Shown: positions 1 through 12,300 of the stretch, piece after piece
How positions within the stretch are numbered: the first letter of the stretch is position 1
Layout: each line of letters begins with the position of its first letter
Origin: Pseudoips prasinana
Taxonomy: Eukaryota; Arthropoda; Insecta; Lepidoptera; Nolidae
NCBI GenBank assembly: GCA_951640165.1
Contig: OX621260.1
Span: 12,108,001 to 12,172,000, forward strand
Direction of reading: 5' to 3'
DNA: 64,000 nucleotides
Made by a program: the position numbers and the translations under genes
Notes under the pieces: generated by a model
Databases searched by the model: none
What the model saw: the letters and a program-made list of their open reading frames with translations, nothing else
What the model was told of the DNA's origin: nothing

Positions 1-123
1 AGAGTTCAGGAAAGCATTAAATAAAAAAATCCACTACTAGGCAATATATGAACAGAGTCAAGGAGAAAACATTGCCAAAGAGGAAAAAATACATAGTAAC
101 TCATTTTTCTCATACTCTTTTAG

Positions 124-323
124 ATGATGAGGAGCGTCTTCGTGAAGAATTAAAAGATTTGATAGATGATGCACCTATAGAGGAATCTGGCAGTGATGGA
201 GAGGATTCAGATGCTAGTGCAGGACCAAAGAAACGGAAAAAAAGTGATGATGAGCTTGATGATCGACTTGAAGATGAAGATTATGACCTTATTGAAGAAA
301 ATCTGGGTGTTAAAGTGGCCAGG
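124..323 (+). CDS. Spt6: Spt6 exon 1 of window (acidic N-terminal region)
   Basis: The acceptor is TTTTAG at 118-123 after a pyrimidine-rich run; the donor is GTAAGT at 324. The exon enters with two bases of a split Asp codon, so a coding exon lies upstream of the window. It encodes an acidic Ser/Asp/Glu stretch, a KKRKK basic cluster and [13 protein letters not shown], which is strongly conserved in metazoan SPT6. The Met at 48 lies in intron sequence and is not the start. Confidence 0.93.
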
Positions 324-3300
324 GTAAGTGTAAAAGTATAAAAATAGTAATGTATTGGCAGTTTTATTGTCCATTACAATGTATTTAATTTTATCTGGTC
401 TCTTGGTTAGTGACCCTGTCTGATAAGCCAGAGGTTGTGGGTTTGATCTTCACCCAGGACAAATCTTTGTGTGCTGAGCACGATTATTTATTCTGTGTCT
501 GGGTGTAATTTATCTATAATATGTATGTATTTAAAAATATATGACAAACTCATATATTTTTTTTCAGTCGTCTGAATGCGTTGTACAGGCTCTGCCTATT
601 TGGGATCGGATGACAGTATGTTAGTTGTCCTTTGAAGCCAATGTCTATGTGGGAGTATTTCTCACTTGACGTATCCATAGGGTTTGCAATCTTATAAATT
701 CTATGTTTTATAGCAAGCAATCCTACTATCCTCTCATACTAATTTATAAACACAAATGTTTGTGAGTATGGATGTATGGATGTTTGTTATTCTTGCCCAT
801 GTAAACTATGGAACAGATTTGATGAAACTATACAGTAATGAAGCTTATACTTTCCACCAACTTGTCTGCCAAGCGTGGTGATTATGGCATACCCTCTTAA
901 TGATGGAGACAATTTCACTATGGAGATCTTTTGATTAGGCCATTGTCCAGCATTTAATGTCATTCTGGCATAATGATGAGGAAGATGATCAATTATCTTC
1001 ATTTAAAATAATTAAATGTTAATGTTGACATCCATGGGTGACTATGATTACTGTCAATGAAGTCAAGATTAAGTGACCCGCTTACTTTCAGCCTTGCTAT
1101 TATATTAATAAACTCAAATTGAGCTCTGATGTAACATATCAGTGAACATTAAAATTGATTTTAGTTTGTGTATTTGTTTTAATATTTCAATATTGATATG
1201 TTACTTTTACTTTTGGTGTGCAAAATTTATAAAGACTTTCTTTGTTTTTTATTTTCTAAGATTCAACTACAGTAGAACCACACAGTATTATAAAGTTTCT
1301 TTTTTAAGCTTATGGCTTCATAGTCATACTGAGGACCACAGGGTTACCACAATAATGCAAGTAAAACCTGGGACTCTAGTGGCTAAGTCACCGAACATCA
1401 TTTTCGTGAATGGCATTCTAATAAATAAAGGTTAAAACCGGCCAAGTTTGTATGGCCAAACTGAAATACTGGCTTCTGTAGCAGCAAGTATTTCAGTTGA
1501 TTAAATTAAAGCAAATTGCGGTTTATAACGTATTAAAAAAAAACTACATGCTAGATCACCTTCAAACTAATTTTCGTTGTTAGTTTCTATGGTAATGTAC
1601 ATCATATATTTTTTTTAGTTTTATCATTCTCTTATTTTAGAAGGTACAGGGGGGGGGGGGGGACACTCATTTTACCACTTTGGAAGTGTCTCTCGCGCAA
1701 CCTATTCAGTTTAGACAAAAATGATATTAGGAACCTCAATATGATTTTTGAAGACCTATCCATAGACACATGTATGGGTACGATGAAAAAAAAAAATTGA
1801 GTTTCAGTTCTATGTATGGCGACCCCCCAAAATTATTGTTCTGTTTCTATTTTTGTGTAAAAATCTTAATGCGGTTCACAGAATACACCTACTTACCAAG
1901 TTTCAGCAGTGCAGCTCTTATAGTTTCGGAAAAAAGTGGCTGTGACATATGGACAGACAGACAGACAGACATGACGAATCTATAAGGGTTCCGTTTTTTG
2001 CCATTTGGCTACGGAACCCTAAAAATGACTTGATCAATCCTTAAATCAGCTTTAAACACTATTCTCTACCTAAGGTAGTTAGAGAATAGTGTTTTTGGGA
2101 ATTATAATATATTATGTCCATAATATAATTAACATGCATAGGTAGTTAATATTGTTAATAGATTCTCAGAATGTCCCCTAATGATTTTGATATTATAATA
2201 CCTTGGGGCATATTGAATAGATTCAGCCAGGTTTGTTCATATAGAAAAAATGTTTGGCTCAATTAACTGGTACTTGTAGTCCTACTAATAATATACATCC
2301 GAAAGTTTGTGAGTATAGATGTATAGATATTTGTTACTCTTCCATGCAAAAACTGAACAGATTTTGATAAAACTTTGTAGTAATCAAACATATATATCAG
2401 CATAACTAGGCATAAGATTTCTTCTTGGAATGATTGCATTTCTCATATCCATAATATTGTTTGTTTCACAGAATAAGTTCAAGCGTTTGCGTCGCTTGGA
2501 AGATGATGACAGTGACAACGAGGGCAATGATGATCCTGAGCTGGAAAGAGAAGTTATAGCTGAAAAGCTCTTTGTTGGGGGCTCCGATGACGTAAGTGCA
2601 TGTTACATTGTTTATTATTTTTATTAATTTATCTAAAAATTCATTTAAAATTTCAGTGTTCTTTGGATGTTGTTTCAAACATACTAGTATCTGTACTATT
2701 TATTCATATTATTCTGTACTAGAAGCTTATCCTATCGTCGCAGGGTTGGAGTTTCATACCCCTCCAAATTATAGACATTAAAAGAATTAAGAATAATTCC
2801 AAAAAAGAAAAGTTGCCAAATTGGTTGATTGATTCAAATGCTAAGCTTATACATTTAGCTATTGAATTTTATTTAGATTCCAGATTATGCCACTTTTTTG
2901 GGCTTATGTGAATGCTAAGATTCACTATAACACCTTGCTACCTTTATTATTGCGCGGGCAGTTAGCGCGGTATTTGCGGGTAGGTAATTGTATTTAGGAT
3001 CATGGCGTCTACTGTACTTTTCGTATATCACCTTGTTTATCCTCTAACAAAGTTTTGGGCAACTTATATGTATAAAGTGTTTTTTGTTAGGAGGATGAAA
3101 ACCGGTCAGAATCCCATGCAGCACCTCAACGCGAAGTGGAATATGATGACGAGAATGAGGACTTGGAGTCGGATGCAGATGACTTCATTGTTGATGATGA
3201 CGGCAGACCAATAGCAGAGCGTAAGAAGAAACGGAAACCTATATTTACTGATGCGTAAGTTGATTTTCTAGTAAGATGAAAGATGTTCAAATGATAATTT

Positions 3301-6300
3301 TGTTTTGAAATCCTGCCTTGCCAGCATAATGTCCCCTTGACTACGCCTTATTACGTACTACAAGTAGCCTGTAAGAGCTCTGGTTCTAGCAAATTCATTC
3401 AGATTCATGATTTTGCTGGAATTACTGCCATTTTGGGTGGTGAGGTTGGGAAGAAATATGGCATGATTTTGTGATCGCTCATATAAAAAATCAATGGCAA
3501 ACAGTTCTACTGTTGGCAGTGGATATATACTATGGGGAGTGCCACAATGGCAAACAATGAAATTACACTGAGTGGTGAGACCTAGGCACGTCAGTCAGTG
3601 TGCCATCAACAATTCTTATGGATAAAGTATTTGAATTTATGCCTATTTGCGTCTTTTTATTGTACAGCCGCCAGCACATCCAGCTATCCCTATATCTGTC
3701 AAATTTCTTTTATAGCTTCAATTTTATCACAAAAGTATAAGGTTTATTTGGGGAAATTTGACAGATTGAGGTAGCTTGATATGGTGGCGTCTGTACAATT
3801 GTCCTCTGCCCTCCTAATTTTAAGTCATATGCATAAATAAATAAGCTGCTAAAACATACTATAGCAGGCGGCCTTAGCGCCTTTTTATCATTTTAAGACC
3901 CTAAATTCTGAAAAGTATAAGAATGTTTATTCTTGTATTATTGTGTAGGTCCTTGCAAGAAGGTCAAGACATTTTCGGTGTAGACTTTGATTATGACGAT
4001 TTTGAGAAGTACGGCGAGGAAGATTATGAAGATGAGGAGGACGAAGACTTGGACGAGTATCTGGAAGATGAAGAGGAAGAAGGTAAGAAAATTCATTTAC
4101 TAGGTTGACTATATGCATCCGTGTATAAAGTTCAAAATTCATTTATTCTGAAAAAATAGAGTAGTAGAATAGTAGAATCCTACCATGCAAGACGTGGCAG
4201 CTACTGAGAAAATATTGTTTTCTTAAGATTATTAAGATGCAGTTAAGGGTCAGTTTTATTAAAGAATGTGCATCAGTAATTTTTTAAAATTAATATTCAA
4301 AATATTCAGAACAAGATTTCTCTTTTATACTTTTTTACTCACTAAAACAGTACCTTATACACTCGCGAGCAACCAAATCGACTCAAGCCTTGTCGGCGCA
4401 CACATACATTGATACAACTAAAATCATGAATGGAAATTATTAAAATGATATGTCATTCGAAAGCTTAAGATGTCAGCTTTAATTTGATATCATTATCATT
4501 GAAATCCATCCATCATTTTTGAAATAAATGATGTCTGAATGCAAGAGTAGGAAAAACGGGAATTTAGGAAAAAGGGTATGTGTCTCGTATTTGACAAATT
4601 AAACAAAAAAAATTAAAAATAAAATTATTTTATTTAAATCAGTATTTCGTATTGCCCCCTCTAGCCCTAATTACATCCCGCAGTCTGTTTTTCATGGACC
4701 TTATCAATTTTTTGACATTTTCTTGAGGAATGCCGTCCCACTCCTCTAATAATGCTGTCTTTAGCTCGTCTACGCTTGAAGGGACTGGATTTCTGGCCCG
4801 AACTCTTCTTTTAAGCTCGTCCCATAAGTGCTCGATGGGATTCATGTCAGGACTGAGCGCAGGCCAGTCCATCGTGCGTAATTCGACCTCTTGCAGAAAC
4901 TGTCGAGTGACTCGTGCCGTGTGGCAGCGGGCATTGTCGTGCATTAACACGAAGTCTTCACCGACAAACCCTGCGTAGGGCACAACATGATCCAGTAGAA
5001 TGTCGGTGATGTACCGATCAGCTGTTAGCCCGCCTCCTCGGCCGCCCCCAGGCACGAAAACAAGTTCGGTTTTTCCCTCTAAAGAGATACCAGCCCACAT
5101 CATGCAGGAACCGCCGCCATATGCCACTGTTTCAGCGAAACAACATTGGGCAAATCGTTCTCCCGGACGCCTGTAGACTCGGTCTCTCCTGTCACTGCCA
5201 TGCAGACACATTCTGCACTCATCAGTAAACAGGACCGATCGCCATTGCGCAACGCTCCAATTGAGATGCTCTCGAGCAAATTGAAGGCGCGCTTGTCGGT
5301 GGCCTGCAGTCAACTTAGGGCCCGTCGCAGGTCTTTTTGGCGTCAAGTTGGCTTCCTTCAAGCGTCTTCTCACTGTCCACTCGCTGACAGCCACTTGTCG
5401 TACACGTCTCAGTTCTTGCTGCACATCAACGCCCGTAAGGTGTCGATTGCGCAGCGAGGTTGAGACAATGAAGCGGTCGTCTCTCTCTGAAGTGCACCGG
5501 TGGCGGCTCGTTCTTGGTCTCCGATTGAAGGCACCAGTCTCTTGGAACCGTCTGTATACTCGGGATACAGAAGACTGGCTCAAGTGGAGCTGGGCAGCGA
5601 TTGCTCGCTGACTTAACCCTTGTTGCAACAAGGCAACAACTTGAGCGGCTTCTTCTGGTGTGGTATCCATGGGTTAGCGAAAACAAGGAATGCAATTTAC
5701 GGAGATGTGTACCGGTCAACCTGTAACAAGCAACTGATAAGATAAACCGGAAGTGGGGGGTTTTATAGCGGGAGCAGGTAGCGCAAGTCGTGGATTCCTA
5801 AAGAGGTAATTTACGCTGACGGCCAATTAAAATGTGTCAATAAATCAGCGCTTAGTTTTTTTTAAGGTATTGATGTTAATTGAAAGCCTAATTCTTCAGC
5901 TTTCGAATGACATATCACTTTTGTAATTACCATTTATCGTTTTAGGAAAATCAATGTATATGTGCGCCGTCTAGGCTTGAGTCGATTTGGTTGCTCGCGA
6001 GTGTATATACAAGCTAAATGATTGAAAACTCTCTCACCCTTCAAACTCACCCAGACCTGGGACCTAACGAAAACCATCTAAAAATACAAAACATGCAATG
6101 CATTCAAATTAATAAACTGGAGGAAGTTTTCGATTCTTCTGCATTTTTTGTATGTACATAAATAAACTACCTTTGCGATTTCTCTGTGGGGATAGGTAAT
6201 GCTTTCCAAATGTTCCCATATCAATTTCGTTTTATTGTACATTACTTACTGGGGAAAACTCAATTTTGTATGATTTGTTATTTATTTGAGACAATAAACA

Positions 6301-9300
6301 TTTTTATTACTATATAAAGGCAGATAATATTATATTGTAAATGATACATGCTTGTAAGTTGTTTATGGTTGGAATAATAATAAAAAGAATATGCCAAACA
6401 TATTAGTCAAATTTTTTTGAAATTATGTGTCCTCTAATGTGTATTACAGTCATTTTTTTTCTTATTCTACGTATTTATAAACTTTTTTCTAAATCTTACT
6501 ATTTAAATGCTGTGGATATCTGTAATTGTTAAAACATAAGGAATGTATACTTAAATAACTTACTGTCATAGATATATCCGTGTATGTAATGTTGATCCTT
6601 AATAATAAAATAAAATAAAATTAGTGGTAATTATAACATGTCCTAAATTTTCTTTAGGTGAGAAGCGGCGAACTAAAAAGGGCAAGGCAAAGCGGCCGAG
6701 CAAGAAGTCAATCTTCGAGATTTACGAGCCCAGCGAGTTGAAGAGAAGTCACTTCACCGATTTAGATAATGAGGTTTGAACAAACATATATTTTACTATA
6801 CTAAAACTATTTCATACATTAATGAGTAGTAAAATAGATCGCTGGCTGAAAAGAGCCACTAATGGGCGGCTATTCAAATTCAAATATATTTATTTCGGAA
6901 AAATATCCATATAATGTTAGTATAACTTAGCTGTAAACGGCTACTTATAGCAGATATGACCGAAAGGGATACTATTTGACGGTCACCGTAGCTTAGTTGG
7001 TAGTGATCCTGCCTACGAAGCTGGTGGTCCTGGGTTCGAATCCCGGTAAGTGCAAATATTTGTGTGATGAGCACGAATATTTGTTTCTGAGTCATGGATG
7101 TTTTCTATGTATATAAGTATTTATCTATCTATATAAGTATGTATATCGTCGCCTGGTACCCATAGTACAAGCTTTGCTTAGTTTGGGGCTAGGATGATCT
7201 GTGTGACATTGTCCCCAGATATTATTATATTATTAATTTTTTTTTAACTATTGTTCACATATACAACAATCAAATTAAAATAGAATGTAATATAATTTTC
7301 AAACTCGACTTTAACCCTTTCCGGCAGTGGGGATATAGTTCCCACCATAGTTTAAACTCGCCAGATTAATTTCAATTCTGGTCAATTCAACGCAAGATGG
7401 TTGCCTGAGTGCGCCAATTGCATTAAAATAAGTTAATTTCCTTGATTGTAACCATTGCTTTGTTGTACTTATTTTTGCAATAAAGTGCACTTCTTCAATC
7501 AATCAATCATTTATTGCTGAATATAGGTAGGTACAATATAAGATGACAAATCAGGCGCTTAGTTCACTATGTTCTGACTGATGTGGCATGCAAAGTATTA
7601 CATTATTAATTCACAATTAATGTCACTAAATATCTTATAAAAGTATGTTATTAACATTATTATTATTAAAACTGACGTGAGGTGCTAACATAATAAAAGA
7701 TAGTAACGGGTAACTTATGTAATTATTTTTATGTTGGATTCGGCCAACGTTTCAACTTCTCCTGGAAGTCATCTTCAGGGCGAATCGCGTCCCGTCTCGC
7801 ACTGTCCACGCGACGTCGTGCGGGTCGCATTATATGTTATTAACATTATGTCATGTATTACACTTAATATTAGTTTACAGACTGCCTTGTTGGTCTAGCG
7901 GTAGCGTGTTCACCCGCAGAAAACGAGGTCCTGGGTTCAAATCGGGCCAAAAAGTGATTTTGGGACTTAAAAAGAAAAAATTCTCAGCATCAGCCCGAAG
8001 TCTGGGAGTTGGCGGTATTATACCTCCGTGCCTCGGAGAGCACGTAAAGCCGTCGGTCCTGTACCTGACCTCTTTCCGGTCGTGTCGCATAGGCGTCCCA
8101 TCGGATCATGAGAGTGATGGAATAGAAAGTGCTCCTGTGTTTGCGCACACACTTGAGCACTATGATATGTCCCGCGCAGGTGGCTAATATCTGTTGAGAC
8201 TGGCCGCCGTGGCCGAAATTCGGCTAGGAGTACATTATTATTATTATTAGTTAACAATTTAGTTAATCATCAACATCATCTATCTTCTACTAGTGTGAAA
8301 TATACCTACTGCCTTATAAAGGGTAAAGCAATTAAATCATTTTTCCTTAGATACGTAAAACAGACGTACCAGAGCGCATGCAAACGCGTGAGGTCCCTAT
8401 CACACCGGTGGAGGAAGGCAGCACCGAGTTGGAAGATGAAGCCGAGTGGATATACAAGCAGGCCTTCTTGAAGCCACCTGTTTCCAAAGCTGACTCCCAA
8501 GAGGCAAGGGAGAGGTCGCGAAGGTTAGTTATTGTTATTACAGGGAGTTAGAAAGCTACTGCGTTCGTAGGTTTGTTTGTTATTTGTTGTTGCGCAGTCG
8601 TAGACTCACGCCTGTTTCCCGGAGGGGATAGGCTGAGACAATGGATTTCCATTTCATTATGTCACGATCTTTTAACTCGTTTACTGTCATTATATGTTAT
8701 TCTATATATGCTCGCCGGTTTTGGGGTACTTCTGAGATTTCTCCTGTCATTTCTTGAGAATATCTTCGAATTGGTAAGAGAATTTTTGACATGGTGACAT
8801 TGACATGACAATGACATTTATGGTGAATGTAGTAAGCTTACGACTTCTTCGGCGTCTTTATGTTTCGGGTTCGATCCTCAGGATAACTGTTAATGTGCGT
8901 GTGTGGTATGTTTTGTGTCCGTAAATTACATGTTTTTAAGTTCCTCATAATTTAGGGTTTTATTTCCATAGTGCCGCCTTTGTCTTCCAAATATAAAGAC
9001 GACCGTTGTGACTCACTTGGTAGTGAACCTGCTTACTGATCCAAAAGGTGCGGGTTCGATCCTCGCTCAAACATAATGTGTGTTCAAGAACATGACAATG
9101 TGTATTTGTGTTGCTCTGTACTGTCTTCTGTGTAATGTATGTATATATTTAAAAAAATAATTGTAATAAGTATTTCTATCTGTTGTATAGTATCCATAGT
9201 ACTAACAACATAGCCGAAATTGAGCTGCTTAAGCATCCTATACTGTATATATCACACGTTATAGTGGTTAACTGTCCTTTAGGATAGTTAACCACTAATG

Positions 9301-12300
9301 AGGACTTGCTGTGTGGTGACGGCATAGAATATCATCACCCCATTTCATCCTGAGGGCCTAGAAATCGTCCTGAATAATTACCTACCAGAGAACGGGTGCC
9401 GCGTTTCTTTTTAACTAAGACCATCAAACTGCGATCGCCAACCCGTCTGCCAAGCCTGACGATTATGGCATATCCCCCCTGCCTTGGGGATGCTTTTGTC
9501 CAGCAGTGGACCTAATTTTGCTGACGTGGTGAATGAGGATATTTTAATTAAGAATTTCTTTGTTATTTGTACAGGGGCCCCAGCACAATAACCAAGATCC
9601 GACAGGCTTTGGACTTCATGAGGAACCAAACGTTGGAAGTGCCGTTCATAGCGTTCTACCGCAAGGAGTACGTGCAGCCAGAGCTAAGCATCAACGACCT
9701 GTGGAAGGTCTACAAGTATGACGCCAAGGTAATATACTGCATCAATATGTACACACGGCTACATATCAAGCTACACATTTCTAGTATAAGCTGACCTGTC
9801 ATTGTATGGAAATCCTATACAACGCGAGATCAGCTTATACTGGAAATATATAGCTTGATGTGTAGCCGTGTGTACACGGTGATCGGGATCCAAAACTAGA
9901 CAAAGATTATTTATCTATATATATATAAAAATCAATGCCACTTTTCGTTGTAATGTTATAACTCAACAACGCCTTTACCGATTTGGCTAATTTTGGTCTT
10001 GAATTATTCGTGGAAGTCCAGGGAAGGTTTGTACGTAAAGAAAATTTTAAAAAAGTCTTGAAAAAGTGTAAATTTAAAATCTTTTAGCAATTTAAAATAT
10101 TTTTTTGTCTGAATAAATGAACTTAATAATCATTTTTTTATTACTATGCCTTATACGTAGCGAAGCACGTACCGGGCCGCTAGTTTATTTATATAAGGAA
10201 AAACAGCAGCTCATATTAACACTGTGCTTCTTAGTATATATTACATAGATGGCCAATGATAGTTATTCTCGTCAGATGCTCGGTGTTTATGATGCTCGGT
10301 GTTTTTTCGATGAACGTTAAAGAAATATTTATAAAGAAAACTAACAACAACTTGCCAATAAGGCAAATTCGATCGTCGAAAAACAAAATATATTTAAATG
10401 CAATATATAAAAAAGATATTTAAAATATAATAATACATTAATATTATATATATAAAAGTAGAGGAAACATCTATTCTTCACTTAATCCAGAATCTCCATG
10501 CGTCAAATGAACTTTTCTGATTGGACTGAACACTAGCCAACTACATAAATATTAGCTAACGACGGTGTGCTCAGACGCAGGTTGACTCTCTATTCTCGCA
10601 CATCTGTTAGGACAATTGTCCGACATGACCACGACCTCCATGACGCGCTCGCTACTGAGCGCGTAACGGTGCCCACTTCCAGACTCCGGGTTGATAAGGG
10701 GTGTTTATTTTAGAGAAAATAACACTTGTTGTACGTGCTTTACTTGGGGAGTAAGCTGGTGAATGCGTGATGAGAGTGTTACGAAAAGTGTGATTGAGCG
10801 AGGCGAACGGGTGTTGAGAGGGAGACATAAGTTAATCAAGATAGAGAGTTTCGTATATTACTGTAGGGGCAAGAGAGAGGTGCGAGTACACATTTTTATT
10901 CATCTCTATCTCATAACCAGTAGTTACGTTTCGTATATTACTGTAGGGGCAAGAGAGCGAGATGCGATTACCCATACTCTTTCTCTCTTTCTACCATAGC
11001 CAGTTACGTTACGAATCTAAGTTTTACTTCAGTCATGTGGTGTAAAGCACACTTGATTTTTGTTAAAGCCCTGATGTGACTTTTACCAATTCTTTCTGTG
11101 CAGTGGTGTCAACTCAAACAACGCAAGGAGAACTTACTGAAGCTGTTCGAGAATATGCGCGATTACCAGCTAGACAAGGTGATGCAGAACCCTGACGCGC
11201 CCATTCCTGAAAACATGAGGCTCATCAGGGACGAAGACATTGAGAGGTGAGGAATACTTTAGACGTAATGATGATGATGTCCTCCTGGCCGAATTTCGGC
11301 CACGGCGGCTATTCTCAATGGATATTAGCCAATTGCGCACGACATTTTATAGTGCACGAGTGTGTCCGCAGACACAGGGCACTTTCTATTCCATCACTCT
11401 CACGATCCGATGGGACGACTAGCGACACGACTGGAAAGAGGACATGTACAGGACCGACGGCTTTACGTGCTCTCAGAGGCACGGGGGTGTAATACGCATC
11501 CCAGACTTCGGGCTGATACTGAGAAATTTCTTTTTACGGAAAAATCCTAAAATCACTTTTTGGTCCGACCCGGGATTTGAACCCAGGACCTCATTTTCTG
11601 CGTTTGAACACGCTACCGCTAGACCAACGAGGCAGTCGTAGGTAGCCTTAGATGTAGTGTACCATCGTGTATGGGACGGCGAAGAATATCATCACCCCAT
11701 GGCGTCATACTGCGATTGCCAACTCGTCTGCCCGGCGTGGCTATTATGACATTTCCCCAAGAGGAATATGGACATTGTGTCCAGATCCATTGATCTCCAC
11801 AAGACCAGTCATTGTGGACATCCTTAGGGTATGCCTTTCTCCAGCTGATGACATGAAAATGATCATTGTATAATCAATCACTGTAATGTTACTTTAATTA
11901 TATTGATTACACACTTCTTCAAGTACTTTAAAAGATCATTATTCATATTGGGGTGGTTGTTAGATACTTGCCATTCACACCGCAGGTCGTGGGTTCGATT
12001 CCCACACAGGACAGATAATTGTGTGCGTGAACATTTGTTTGTCCTGAGTCTGGGTGTAATTATTTATATAAGTATGTATTTACAAAAGAAAACTAGTATA
12101 ATTATGTAGTATGTATATCAGTTATCTGGTTTCCATAGTACAAACGCCAGCACACCCAACTACCCCTGTCAAATTTCTTTTATAGGCTTTCAACTTTATC
12201 ACATATGCATAAGGTTCACTTTCAATTGGGGAAAATTTACAGATTGGGGTAGATTGATGTGCTGGCGTCTGTACAAGCTATGCTTATTTATTTTATGTAA

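Noticed and set aside
48..123. ATG at 48 as the Spt6 start codon
   Set aside because: It lies upstream of a good acceptor at 118-123, its 25 residues do not resemble SPT6, and exon 1 needs one base from an upstream exon to complete its first codon.
5146..5463. Plus-strand open frames inside the Tc1 element
   Set aside because: They are shadows of the minus-strand transposase; they show no independent motif.
6975..7050. tRNA gene (A and B boxes, cloverleaf-like head)
   Set aside because: The same head with the same 180-bp body and ATT tail occurs eight times; it is a SINE, and the acceptor stem is not properly paired.
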